Shown: in pieces, positions 18,112 to 27,175 of the stretch
Layout: the number at the start of each line of letters is the position of its first letter
Numbering within the stretch: position 1 is the stretch's first letter
DNA from: Pseudomonas sp. Irchel 3E13
Lineage (GTDB): Bacteria; Pseudomonadota; Gammaproteobacteria; Pseudomonadales; Pseudomonadaceae
Direction of reading: 5' to 3'
DNA length: 64,000 nucleotides
NCBI RefSeq assembly: GCF_900187455.1
Contig: NZ_FYDX01000013.1
Location: forward strand, 159,261 to 223,260
Made by a program: the position numbers and the translations under genes
Notes under the pieces: model-generated
Told to the model about the DNA's origin: nothing
The model's input: the letters and a program-made list of their open reading frames with translations, nothing else
The model's database searches: none

Positions 18112-18165
18112 TTGACGGACTGTTGTATGGCTTCTACTATACCGTCTGGACTGTATATGACTCAA
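18112..18165. promoter_or_regulatory. divergent overlapping promoters with a TetR-type operator
   Basis: Rightward promoter: TTGACG at 18,112-18,117, 17-base spacer, TACTAT at 18,135-18,140. Leftward promoter on the minus strand: TTGAGT (18,165-18,160), 18-base spacer, TATAGT (18,141-18,136). A palindrome at 18,138-18,157 of the form TATAC-N-GTC-N4-GAC-N-GTATA lies across both core promoters. A repressor bound there would shut down the outer-membrane factor and the pump operon together. Confidence 0.75.
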
Positions 18166-18184
18166 GCTTTTTTGGAGCACGACC

Positions 18185-18826
18185 ATGCCGCCCCGCGCGA
18201 AAACAAAGTTGCCCCCCCCGTCCACTGCCCATAGCAGCGCCGATGCGCAGCCCGGCCTCCAGCAAGGAGCCCAGCGAACTCGCGACCGCATCCTGCAGGC
18301 CGCCCGCGAACTGGTGCTGGAGGAAGGTGCCAGTCGCTTGACACTGGACGCCGTCGTTGTGCGGGCCGGGTTGAGCAAAGGGGCGTTTCTCTATCACTTC
18401 AAGACCAAACGCGATTTGTTCGTGACACTGATCGACGAGATGATCCGGGCGTTCGACGCGGTACAAGCCAATCACGAGCGCAGGTTTGCCGGAGATCCGG
18501 ACCCCTGGCTGTCGAGCCAGGTGGAAGCGATGCCCGACGACGAGATGCAGAAGATGGGCGCAGCGCTGCTCGCGGCAGCTGCGGAAGATCCAACACTTCT
18601 CGACCCACTGCGCGAGTGGTACCGCGTGCAGTACGAACGCGTGCGTCGATCCCCGCGTGGCACCGAGACCGCGGCACTCATCATGCTGGCATTGGATGGC
18701 GCCCTGTTCGCCGATCTTCTGGGTTTGCCAATACTCGCACCCGCAGAGCGGCGGCATTTCTTTCGGGCGCTCCAGGATCTCGCCTCGGGCCATCTCGAAC
18801 TTGTCCCGGCAAAAGGACGCACATGA
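18185..18826 (+). CDS. TetR/AcrR-family repressor of the efflux operon
   Basis: A 213-residue TetR-family regulator: a Pro/Ala-rich N-terminal extension of about 28 residues, the HTH domain at residues 30-80 (RDRILQAARELVLEEG, then LSKGAFLYHFKTKRDLF), and a C-terminal ligand domain of the TetR_C_37-like type. It overlaps the adaptor gene by four bases, so it is the first gene of the operon it presumably represses through the palindrome at 18,138. Confidence 0.9.
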   Translation: MPPRAKTKLPPPSTAHSSADAQPGLQQGAQRTRDRILQAARELVLEEGASRLTLDAVVVRAGLSKGAFLYHFKTKRDLFVTLIDEMIRAFDAVQANHERRFAGDPDPWLSSQVEAMPDDEMQKMGAALLAAAAEDPTLLDPLREWYRVQYERVRRSPRGTETAALIMLALDGALFADLLGLPILAPAERRHFFRALQDLASGHLELVPAKGRT

Positions 18827-19989
18827 GTCGCGTCCGTAGCGGTGTCATGACCGCGTGCGCACCGCGCTCCTTGGCGGTTGCTTGCACACTATCCATTTCG
18901 ACTCTGCTCTCAGGGTGCGGAAACTCGCAATCCACCGTATCCGAGCCTCCGCGCGCAGTGAAGCTCGCCGCCGCGCAGTCGGATCTCCCGCATAGCTCTC
19001 GCATCGAATTGACTGGCTCGGCGCGAGCAACCGAGCGCAGCATCCTAGGATTTGAAACAGGAGGACGGATCGCCAAGTTGAACGTCGACGTGGGTGAACG
19101 GTTCTCCCGCGGCCAAGTCCTGGCAGAACTTGATGCGCAACCTGACCGGCTTCGCGTGACACAAGCGCAAGCATCCCTGGCGGCCGCCGAAGCCGGCCTG
19201 ATGGATCGACGTGTACAGACAGATCAACAGCGCCGGTTGCTCGAAAGCGAAGTCATCTCCCCTGCTGCGTTCGAGAGCGCGAAGGCGCAGCTAGCGGTCG
19301 CAGAGGGTCAAGCGCGCACTGCCAAGGCGGCGCTTGGCCTGGCCGAACGAGCACAACGTGGCACGATGATCGTCGCTCCTTTCGATGGTGTCGTGGCGGA
19401 AAAGCTGGCTTTGGCGTTCACCGACATTGCTGCTGGTGCGCCGGTATTTCAGGTCGACGGCGTGCGCAGTGGCACTGAGATCATCGCGAACGCGTCTACT
19501 ACACAGGCACCTCACATAGATGTCGGCCAACGCGCAGAACTGAGCTGGAGCGGAGCCGAACAACCAATCCGAGCGGTGGTACGTCGTGTCGGTCTGCGCG
19601 CCGAAAATGGCTCGCTCCTACCCGTGGTGCTAGTGCCTGAAGATAACGCGCAAGCGCGCGCACTTCGGCCAGGTATTCCCGTACAGGTCGTGCTCGACGC
19701 ACCTGCGGCAACCTCCAAGACCTCTCGGCCCGAGACTGTATCCATACCTTATGCCTCGCTGGTGCTCGGCACGAAGCCGGGCGAGGCTTCCGTCTTCGTC
19801 TACACCCCTGAAGATAAGAAGGTGCACCGTCGCGCGGTGCGCTTCACGCCGGTACAGGAAGGAGACAGCGCGCGCGTCCTCGCTGGACTCAAGCCCGGCG
19901 AGACGGTGGTTGCCGCCGGAGGAGGATGGCTCACCGATGGACAGCCAGTGACACCACTGGAAGCCACCACTCAATTGACCAAGCGCTAA
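18823..19989 (+). CDS. RND efflux periplasmic adaptor (membrane-fusion lipoprotein)
   Basis: A 388-residue adaptor: lipoprotein signal ending TLLSGCGNS, lipoyl/hairpin half-motifs (GRIAKLNVDVGERFSRGQVLAELD near residue 85 and the partner IVAPFDGVVAEK), a helical hairpin, then beta-barrel and membrane-proximal domains. The start was set by the ATGA overlap with the tetR stop and the AAAGGA site. It bridges the inner-membrane RND pump and the outer-membrane factor. Confidence 0.92.
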   Translation: MSRVRSGVMTACAPRSLAVACTLSISTLLSGCGNSQSTVSEPPRAVKLAAAQSDLPHSSRIELTGSARATERSILGFETGGRIAKLNVDVGERFSRGQVLAELDAQPDRLRVTQAQASLAAAEAGLMDRRVQTDQQRRLLESEVISPAAFESAKAQLAVAEGQARTAKAALGLAERAQRGTMIVAPFDGVVAEKLALAFTDIAAGAPVFQVDGVRSGTEIIANASTTQAPHIDVGQRAELSWSGAEQPIRAVVRRVGLRAENGSLLPVVLVPEDNAQARALRPGIPVQVVLDAPAATSKTSRPETVSIPYASLVLGTKPGEASVFVYTPEDKKVHRRAVRFTPVQEGDSARVLAGLKPGETVVAAGGGWLTDGQPVTPLEATTQLTKR

Positions 19990-20013
19990 CGCGATCCACC
20001 AGGTTACTTCATC

Positions 20014-23000
20014 ATGAAGATCACCGAGATGGCGCTGCGCGCCAGTCGACTTACCTACTTTGTAGCGCTCATCATTTTCGTCGCCGGCATCGCGACCTTC
20101 CTGAATTTTCCTTCTCAGGAGGAGCCGACTGTCACGGTCCGCGATGCGATGGTCACGGCGTTGAACCCGGGGCTGCCCGCCGAACGCGTTGAGCAACTCA
20201 TTGCCCGGCCGATCGAGGAGCGCTTGCGCGAACTGGCAGAGGTCAAGCGCGTGACGAGCACCGTGCGCGCAGGCAGCGCCATGATCCAGGTCACGATCTG
20301 GGACCGCTACACCGACTTGGCACCGATCTGGCAGCGCGTCCGGGCCAAGGTCGCCGATTCGAAGGATGCCTTACCACAGAGCACGATGGGGCCTTTCGTC
20401 GACGAAGACTTCGGCCGCGTCGCGGTTGCCTCGATTGCGGTCACTGCACCAGGTTACTCCATGAGCGAGATGCGCGTCGCGCTCAAGCAGATGCGCGACC
20501 GCCTGTACACCGTGCCTGGTATTGAGCGCATCACTTTCTACGGCCTGCAGGAAGAGCGCGTCTATCTCGAATTCGATCGGCCTAGGCTCGCGCGATTGGA
20601 GCTGACACCACAGGGGGTGATCGACCAACTCGTCAAACAGAACGTCGTCGCTTCGGGTGGACAAATTGTTGTCGGCGGCATCAATGCAACCTTGGCGGTC
20701 AGTGGCGAAGTGCGTGACGCTCCCTCCCTGCGAGCAATGCCGATCGCGCTGCCACGACCGCAAAGTAGTACGGCGCCCGTGCCGACGATCGCATTGGGTG
20801 AACTGGCGCAGGTGAGTGTGCGGCCAGCCGATCCGCCGGAATCTGCTGCCATCTACAAAGGCCAGCCCGCTGTCGTCATGGCGGTTTCGATGGCCTCCGG
20901 TCAGAACGTGGAGCAGTTCGGAAAAGCGCTCAAAGCACGGGTTGCAGACCAGGAGAAGCTGCTGCCGGCGGGTTTCGATCTGTCATACGTCACTTTCCAG
21001 GCCGATGTCGTCAAGCACGAGATGGGCAAAATGAACCAAGTCATGATGGAGACGATCATCGTCGTCCTCGGTGTCGTCGTGCTATTTCTCGGTTGGCGCA
21101 CCGGGATCATCGTGGGCATGATCGTGCCGTTGACGATCCTCAGTGCACTCATCGTCATGCGCGCGATGAACATCGAGCTTCAGAACGTCTCGATGGGCGC
21201 CATCATCATTGCGCTCGGCTTGTTGGTGGACAACGGCATTGTGATTGCCGAAGACATCGAACGCCGCCTGGCCGGTGGCGAAGATCGTAAGCATGCCTGC
21301 CTCGAGGCGGGCCGCACGCTCGCCATTCCGCTGCTCACGTCCTCGCTCGTGATCGTGATCGTGTTCTCGCCGTTCTTTTTTGGCCAGAACGCCACGAGCG
21401 AGTATCTGCACAATCTCGTGGTCGTGCTGGCACTGACGTTGTTCGCTTCGTGGCTGCTGTGCCTGACTGTCACGCCCCTATTGTGCTACCACTTCGCCAA
21501 ACCCCATCACAAGCAGGAGCAGGGCGACGCCTATGACACCCGCTTCTACCGTGGCTACCGGCGCGTACTGGAGTGGGTGCTCCACCATAAGGCGGTCTAT
21601 GTAGCGTCGATGATCGCGGCGCTTGCCATTGCGCTGTATGGCTTCACCACCCTGCCGTACGATTTCATGCCCAAGTCCGACCGGCTTCAGTTCCAGATTC
21701 CGGTGCAGCTCGCCCCCGGTACCGACTCGCGCGAAACGCTCGCCCGCGTGAAGCAGATCAGTGGTTGGCTGGGCGACACGAACATCAATCCAGAAGTCTC
21801 CGATCACATCGGCTACGTCGCCGATGGTGGCCCGCGCTTCATCCTTAGCCTGAATCCACCACTGCCGGCATCGAACATCGCGTACTTCGTTGTCACATTG
21901 AAGCCGAAGAGCGACATCGACGCCGTCCTCGCCCGCACCCGCAGCTACTTTGCGCAAGCACATGGCGACGTGCGCGCCGAGCCCAAGCGTTTCTCGCTCG
22001 GTGCGACCGAGTCAGGGACTGCCATTTATCGCGTCAGCGGTCCGGATGAGGAGGTATTGTTGGGGGCCGCGTCCAAAATCGAAGCAGCGCTGCGCAAGCT
22101 GCCCGGCACCATCAACGTCAAGAACGATTGGGATACGCGCGTTGGCCGCATCGACGTACGGGTCGACCAGGACCGCGCGCGTCGGGCGGGCGTGACGACT
22201 GAAGACATCGCTGGCGGGCTGGATGTCCGCTACAGCGGCAGATCGATCTCGGTTATTCGCGACGGTGACACCTCCGTCCCGATCGTCCTGCGCAGTATCG
22301 TAAGCGAGCGTCGCAGCACGGCAGACGTAGGCGCGACGCTCATCTATCCCACCAACGGCGGTCCAGCGGTGACGCTGGCTCAGGTCGCAGACGTATCGCT
22401 CGCGAGCGAGCCCTCGGTCATCCAACGGCGCAATCTCATCCGCACGATCACCGTGCAAGGACAGAACACCTCTTACACCGCCCAGGAGATCATCAACCGC
22501 CTGGCGCCTAGCGTCGCTGCCCTGGACCTGCCCGCGGGCTACTCGGTTGAACTTGGCGGCGAGATCGAGGAAGCCGCCGAATCGAACGCCGCGCTGTTGA
22601 CCTACATGCCCCTCGCATTTCTGGCGATGCTGATGCTGTTCGTATGGCAGTTCAATTCTTTCCGCAAGCTCGGTGTGATCCTCGCGACGATCCCTTTCAC
22701 GCTTATCGGCGTGGTATTGGCTCTGAAGCTGACCGGCACACCTTTCAGCTTCATGGCGACCTTCGGCGTACTGGCCCTGTTCGGGATCATTGTCAACAAC
22801 GCCGTGCTCTTGCTGGAACGCATCGACCAGGGGCTAGCGGAAGGCCTGCCACGCCATGAAGCCTTGGTTGGGGCCGCGATACAACGGCTTCGTCCAATCG
22901 TGATGACCAAGGTCACCTGCATTTCGGGACTGGTGCCACTCATGCTCTTCTCCGGACCATTATGGAAAGGGATGGCGATCGCGATGATCGGTGGGCTGGC

Positions 23001-23118
23001 ACTCGGAACGCTGGTGACGTTGGGCTTGATTCCGCTGCTTTACGAAGTCCTGTTTGGAATCAAGCGAATTGGGCCGTGGAACCTGAGTGTCGCCACCGCG
23101 CATGGAGATCGCTCATGA
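20014..23118 (+). CDS. RND-family inner-membrane efflux transporter
   Basis: A 1034-residue HAE-1-type RND pump with 12 membrane segments and two large periplasmic loops. TM4 carries the proton-relay aspartate in LGLLVDNGIVIAEDIERRLA. The early FPSQEEPTVTVRDAMVTALN-like segment resembles TriC/MexK-type pumps rather than AcrB. A TriC-like type suggests biocide, solvent or dye substrates; this is inference. It lies 24 bases after the adaptor gene and overlaps the SMR-like gene by four bases. Confidence 0.93.
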   Translation: MKITEMALRASRLTYFVALIIFVAGIATFLNFPSQEEPTVTVRDAMVTALNPGLPAERVEQLIARPIEERLRELAEVKRVTSTVRAGSAMIQVTIWDRYTDLAPIWQRVRAKVADSKDALPQSTMGPFVDEDFGRVAVASIAVTAPGYSMSEMRVALKQMRDRLYTVPGIERITFYGLQEERVYLEFDRPRLARLELTPQGVIDQLVKQNVVASGGQIVVGGINATLAVSGEVRDAPSLRAMPIALPRPQSSTAPVPTIALGELAQVSVRPADPPESAAIYKGQPAVVMAVSMASGQNVEQFGKALKARVADQEKLLPAGFDLSYVTFQADVVKHEMGKMNQVMMETIIVVLGVVVLFLGWRTGIIVGMIVPLTILSALIVMRAMNIELQNVSMGAIIIALGLLVDNGIVIAEDIERRLAGGEDRKHACLEAGRTLAIPLLTSSLVIVIVFSPFFFGQNATSEYLHNLVVVLALTLFASWLLCLTVTPLLCYHFAKPHHKQEQGDAYDTRFYRGYRRVLEWVLHHKAVYVASMIAALAIALYGFTTLPYDFMPKSDRLQFQIPVQLAPGTDSRETLARVKQISGWLGDTNINPEVSDHIGYVADGGPRFILSLNPPLPASNIAYFVVTLKPKSDIDAVLARTRSYFAQAHGDVRAEPKRFSLGATESGTAIYRVSGPDEEVLLGAASKIEAALRKLPGTINVKNDWDTRVGRIDVRVDQDRARRAGVTTEDIAGGLDVRYSGRSISVIRDGDTSVPIVLRSIVSERRSTADVGATLIYPTNGGPAVTLAQVADVSLASEPSVIQRRNLIRTITVQGQNTSYTAQEIINRLAPSVAALDLPAGYSVELGGEIEEAAESNAALLTYMPLAFLAMLMLFVWQFNSFRKLGVILATIPFTLIGVVLALKLTGTPFSFMATFGVLALFGIIVNNAVLLLERIDQGLAEGLPRHEALVGAAIQRLRPIVMTKVTCISGLVPLMLFSGPLWKGMAIAMIGGLALGTLVTLGLIPLLYEVLFGIKRIGPWNLSVATAHGDRS

Positions 23119-23546
23119 GTCTCTTGCGAGCCGCCGCGTGCTGCGCATTCTCAGAATTCGTATGCACCCACGCTTCATGCGTATGTCTCGCTAGGCTTAT
23201 GCGATTCAGCACCCATCCGCTGATCTGGAAATCCTGGTCGATTGTCATTGCCGCAGGGGTTCTAGGAGCGGGCTATCCACTGGGCCTGCGGGCCATCACG
23301 GCGGGCGGTCCGATGCGCTGGGTCGGCCTCTGTGTGGCAGTGACGTGCATGGCGGCCAGCGGCGCACTTTTGTGGTTCGCGCTCAAGCGGATTCCGATCA
23401 GCGCGGCCTCTGCAGCCTGGGCAGGAATCGGGCTACTTGGAAACTTGGGCGTCGGCGCCCTCCTACTAGGCGATGTCGCATCGGTAACGCGCTGGTCTGG
23501 CACCGCCCTCATCGCAGCAGGCATTGCCTGTCTTAGTTTCGTTTGA
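23115..23546 (+). CDS. SMR-like four-helix membrane protein lacking the conserved TM1 glutamate
   Basis: A protein of 143 residues from the coupled start, or 115 from an internal ATG at 23,199. Its four helices align along their length with Gdx-type SMR exporters, including the ICE's own at 15,010: AGVLGAGYPLGLR matches AGLFEIGWPVGLK. The substrate- and proton-binding glutamate is glycine here, and the TM3 motif is altered to ISAASAAWAGIG. It is therefore unlikely to be an ordinary SMR exporter; it may be a partner of the RND pump or of another SMR subunit. Confidence 0.75.
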   Translation: MSLLRAAACCAFSEFVCTHASCVCLARLMRFSTHPLIWKSWSIVIAAGVLGAGYPLGLRAITAGGPMRWVGLCVAVTCMAASGALLWFALKRIPISAASAAWAGIGLLGNLGVGALLLGDVASVTRWSGTALIAAGIACLSFV

Positions 23547-23561
23547 TCAAGGAGACCCATT

Positions 23562-24182
23562 ATGAAGAGCAAAACTGCATTGATCCGCGGCGGCATCTTT
23601 TTTTGCGTAGCAGGCGCGCTCTCTGGATGCGCGACCAACAGCATGACGCGCTCCGGATTTCTCGGCGACTACGAGAAGTTATCGCCGACACGATACGAGA
23701 ACGTACTGATGTACCGCGCAGCGGGATTCGAGCCCAAGCGTTATGCCGCTGTCGTGGTGGAAGAAGCGCAGATCAAGACCGCCTCGGGTCGCATCGATGG
23801 GCTCGATGACGCGCAGCAGCGCGAAGTGCTAGACCATGTGACGAGCGAACTGAAACGCCAGGAAGGCAAAAGTCCCGCCCCCCCAGGTGGCGCGGGACAG
23901 GTTCGGGTGCGTGTAGCGGTCACCGAACTGCAGACACCGAATCGGGCAGTCAATGCAATGACGACCCTGCTGGTTGGACCCGTGACGACGGGTGGTGCCA
24001 GCCTAGAGTTCGAAGCAGTCGATTTAAGGACGGGACGCCGGGTTGCTGCCGCCAGTTGCTTCGAGCGCGGCAACGTCATTAAAGAGTTCGCCGGTTCGTA
24101 CACATTGCTGGGTCATGCCAAAGCGGCGATCACGAACTGCATCGAGCGCATCGACAGCGCTTGGCGGGACACGCAGCCATGA
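23562..24182 (+). CDS. DUF3313-like lipoprotein in the efflux/Mce operon
   Basis: A 206-residue lipoprotein (signal ending GALSGCATN, cysteine near residue 24). The body starts with a SGFLGDYEKL motif typical of DUF3313 proteins, which are predicted outer-membrane or periplasmic lipoproteins of unknown function. It overlaps the permease gene by four bases (ATGA), tying it to the Mce transporter that follows. Confidence 0.75.
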   Translation: MKSKTALIRGGIFFCVAGALSGCATNSMTRSGFLGDYEKLSPTRYENVLMYRAAGFEPKRYAAVVVEEAQIKTASGRIDGLDDAQQREVLDHVTSELKRQEGKSPAPPGGAGQVRVRVAVTELQTPNRAVNAMTTLLVGPVTTGGASLEFEAVDLRTGRRVAAASCFERGNVIKEFAGSYTLLGHAKAAITNCIERIDSAWRDTQP

Positions 24183-25336
24183 GCAACGCTTCACAGGCTT
24201 GGCTCCGGCAGGATGCCATGGTCGGCGGTGATCACAAATGGCTGGCGGGTGGCGACTGGACGATAGAGCACTACGCCAGTCTGGCAAAATCCGTGTCCGC
24301 CGCCCGCATCAGTCATGCCGAGGGGTACGCCACTCCCTTACTCGACTGGACGCAAGTCCAGAGACTGGACACCGCCGGCGCGGCTCTGCTGGTGGAAATT
24401 CTCGGGCCAGACTCGATACTCGACCGGCCGGAGGCAGCTCCAAATCTGTCCTCGGATCGCCTCGCCCTAATGAGAGCGCTGGCCGCCGCTGCTACCGATC
24501 AGCAGAAGACGGAGAAAGCAGCGGTGAGCGGGAATCCTCTGCTCCGCGGTCTGGGACGCATAGGCCTGACCTTGGAACAGGGCTGTCGTGCGTGTCTTGG
24601 TCTGGCCGGGTTCGTGGGCCAGATCATCGAAACATGGAGCCGTACCGTTCGTCACCCGCGTCGCTGGCGCGCGACCTCGGTGATCGCTCAAATCCAGCGA
24701 TCAGCGGTGGACGCCATTCCCATCGTGGCGCTACTGAGCTTCATGGTAGGAATGGTGGTGGCGTTCCTGGGAGCAACGGTGCTGGCCAACTTCGGTGCGA
24801 GCATCTTCTCGGTGCATCTGGTCGCCTTCTCGTTCATGCGCGAGTTCGGAGTGCTGCTCCCGGCCATATTGATTGCAGGCCGTACCGCAAGCGCGTACAC
24901 CGCCCAAATCGGTTCGATGAAGGCAAATGAAGAGATCGATGCGCTTCGCTCCAACGCGCTCGACCCCATCGAGTTACTGGTGCTGCCACGCGTGCTGGCG
25001 CTTCTTGTGTCCTTGCCACTGCTCACCTTAGTAGGCATCTTGGCTGGCATTGCGGGCGGCGCCACCGTATGCGCACTGAGCTTGGAAATTCCTCCCGCAC
25101 AGTTCCTCGCCATCGTGCAGGAAAAAATCGAGGTGCGCCATTTTCTTGTCGGAATGAGCAAGTCCCCGCTCTTCGCGGTGATGATCGCCGCTATCGGCTG
25201 CCATGAAGGGTTCAAGGTCGCCGGTAGCGCTGAGTCGGTAGGCGACCACACGACGTCTAGTGTCGTGCAATCAATCTTCATGGTGATCCTGATAGACGCC
25301 ATCGCTGCACTGTTCTTCATGGAGATGGGCTGGTGA
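24179..25336 (+). CDS. MlaE/YrbE-type permease with N-terminal STAS domain
   Basis: A 385-residue fusion. Residues 15-85 look like a STAS domain (LDWTQVQRLDTAGAALLVEI); from about residue 150 a five- or six-helix MlaE permease follows, with the family motif around ILIAGRTASAYTAQIGSMKANEEIDAL. In Mla systems MlaB (STAS) is usually a separate subunit; here it is fused. The family moves phospholipids or other hydrophobic molecules between membranes. The start at 24,179 comes from the overlap with the previous stop. Confidence 0.9.
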   Translation: MSNASQAWLRQDAMVGGDHKWLAGGDWTIEHYASLAKSVSAARISHAEGYATPLLDWTQVQRLDTAGAALLVEILGPDSILDRPEAAPNLSSDRLALMRALAAAATDQQKTEKAAVSGNPLLRGLGRIGLTLEQGCRACLGLAGFVGQIIETWSRTVRHPRRWRATSVIAQIQRSAVDAIPIVALLSFMVGMVVAFLGATVLANFGASIFSVHLVAFSFMREFGVLLPAILIAGRTASAYTAQIGSMKANEEIDALRSNALDPIELLVLPRVLALLVSLPLLTLVGILAGIAGGATVCALSLEIPPAQFLAIVQEKIEVRHFLVGMSKSPLFAVMIAAIGCHEGFKVAGSAESVGDHTTSSVVQSIFMVILIDAIAALFFMEMGW

Positions 25337-26154
25337 GCGCGGTGAAGCAAGACACCGACAACGGTGTGCGACACGCTATTGAAGTGCGCGGCCTGGACAA
25401 CAGGTTTGGAACCCAGCAGGTCCATCAGGACCTAGACCTGGACGTGCGGCGCGGGGAAATCCTTGGCGTGGTGGGAGGGTCAGGCACCGGGAAATCCGTG
25501 CTCTTGCGTAGCGTCGTCGGGCTGCAGAAGCCGCATTCGGGCGTGGTCCGTATCGGGGGGCGCGACCTACTGCGAGCCCAATGGCTTGCGCGCGCGCGTA
25601 TGGAGCGAAGGTTCGGCATTCTGTTCCAGAAGGGCGCGTTGTATTCATCGCTGACCGTCTTGGAGAACGTCGCTCTTCCTTTGATCGAGCATGTCGGTCT
25701 GGCGCGGCCTCTTGCCGAGCGTTTGGCAAGAAGCAAGCTGGGCTTGGTGGGGTTGCCTGCCGGAGCGGGAGACAAGTATCCGGCCTCGTTGTCCGGAGGC
25801 ATGGTGAAACGAGCAGCACTGGCGAGAGCCTTGGCGCTTGATGCGAACATCCTGTTTCTTGACGAACCCACCGCAGGACTGGATCCAATCGGGGCTGCAT
25901 CTTTCGACCAATTGATTCTGACCCTGCGCAATGCACTGGGCCTCACGGTGTTTCTGGTAACCCACGACCTCGATACGCTGTACACCATATGCGACCGTGT
26001 CGCGGTCCTGGCGAACCAGAAGGTACTCATCAACGACGGCATCGAGGCAGTCGAGCGCTTCAAGCACCCGTGGATACAGGAATACTTTCACGGCCCCCGT
26101 GGCCGTGCGGCCGCACAGGCCACTGGTGCTTCCAGCCAAGAGACGCAGCCATGA
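25333..26154 (+). CDS. MlaF-type ABC ATPase
   Basis: A 273-residue ABC ATPase starting at GTG in a GTGA overlap with the permease stop. P-loop GGSGTGKS near residue 50, signature LSGGMVKRAALARA near 155, Walker B ILFLDEPTAGLDP near 175, and the H-loop LVTHD near 207. It matches MlaF/Ttg2A ATPases, which pair with MlaE permeases. Confidence 0.93.
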   Translation: MSAVKQDTDNGVRHAIEVRGLDNRFGTQQVHQDLDLDVRRGEILGVVGGSGTGKSVLLRSVVGLQKPHSGVVRIGGRDLLRAQWLARARMERRFGILFQKGALYSSLTVLENVALPLIEHVGLARPLAERLARSKLGLVGLPAGAGDKYPASLSGGMVKRAALARALALDANILFLDEPTAGLDPIGAASFDQLILTLRNALGLTVFLVTHDLDTLYTICDRVAVLANQKVLINDGIEAVERFKHPWIQEYFHGPRGRAAAQATGASSQETQP

Positions 26155-26243
26155 AACCCCTCCGCATCTGCATCATTCTTCCGTCGCGCACGCATTGGGC
26201 TGGGCGCACGCAATATTTAAACTCTGAGAACGAGGTGGTCTGA
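26151..26243 (+). CDS. possible 30-codon coupled ORF between the ATPase and MlaD genes
   Basis: An ATG at 26,151 overlaps the stop of the ATPase gene as ATGA, as all other junctions in this operon do. It opens a 30-codon frame (MKPLRICIILPSRTHWAG...) that ends three bases before the MlaD start. It could be a small coupled peptide or only a path for ribosomes to reach mlaD. No similarity is recognised. Confidence 0.3.
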   Translation: MKPLRICIILPSRTHWAGRTQYLNSENEVV

Positions 26244-26245
26244 TC

Positions 26246-27175
26246 ATGGAACCACGTGCCCATCATGTATTCATTGGTCTGTTCGTCGTGCTGCTCGGTG
26301 CGATTGGTATTGGCTTCGCGCTTTGGCTCAGCGACACACGTTCCGACCACGATTACCAGTATTACCGGATTATGTTCGATGAGCCAGTGACCGGGCTTAC
26401 GCCCGGCAGCCAGGTTCAGTACAGCGGAATCACGATTGGCGAAGTCGTTGCACTTTCTCTTTCACCGCGAGACCCAAGGCGGGCGATAGCGCGCGTACGC
26501 ATCAATGCCACCATCCCGGTCCGGCAGGATACCCGCGCTGAATTGGTCATCACGGGAATTACCGGCAACGCGGTGATCGAGTTGAGCGACGGTGGGCCAA
26601 ACGTGCCATTGCTGGATCGGAGAGAGGACGAGGAACCGTTGATCCTCGCACCACGTTCGGCGATGGCATCCCTGGTCTCCGGTGAGGGGAACAGCATGAC
26701 GACACTCAACGGCATCTTGCTGCGCACGCAGGAGTTACTGTCGAAGGAGAATTTGGCTCTTGTGCACCGCAGTCTGGTGAATCTTGAACAGACCACGGGC
26801 GCGGTCGCTGACCAGAGGGCCGAGATCGCGACGTTAATCAGCAATCTGACCGAAGCAAGCAGAGAATCGACAGCTGCCGTGCGCCAAGCAAATAGCACTC
26901 TTCGCGATGCCAACCTGCTACTAAATAACGATGGTAAGCAAATCATGGTGAACACGCGTGATGCAACGGCATCCCTCGAACGCGCCGCTTTCAGGGTTGA
27001 GACGCTACTGCAAAACAATCAGGAATCGCTGAACCAGGGCTTGGCCGCCACAGGTCCTGCCATGCACGAACTCCAGCAGGCGCTGGCCAATCTAAACACC
27101 GTGCTGCGCCGACTGGATCGCAATCCGGCGCAATACCTGCTCGGTGGAGAGAACATTGAGGAAACCAAGCCGTGA
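26246..27175 (+). CDS. MlaD/MCE-domain substrate-binding protein
   Basis: A 309-residue protein anchored by one N-terminal membrane helix (residues 8-27). An MCE domain follows at about residues 40-120 (SQVQYSGITIGEVVAL), then a long helical region to the end. MlaD proteins form hexameric rings carrying lipid through the periplasm; the long helical tail is like the PqiB/YebT or Mce type rather than short E. coli MlaD. It overlaps the next gene by four bases. Confidence 0.9.
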   Translation: MEPRAHHVFIGLFVVLLGAIGIGFALWLSDTRSDHDYQYYRIMFDEPVTGLTPGSQVQYSGITIGEVVALSLSPRDPRRAIARVRINATIPVRQDTRAELVITGITGNAVIELSDGGPNVPLLDRREDEEPLILAPRSAMASLVSGEGNSMTTLNGILLRTQELLSKENLALVHRSLVNLEQTTGAVADQRAEIATLISNLTEASRESTAAVRQANSTLRDANLLLNNDGKQIMVNTRDATASLERAAFRVETLLQNNQESLNQGLAATGPAMHELQQALANLNTVLRRLDRNPAQYLLGGENIEETKP

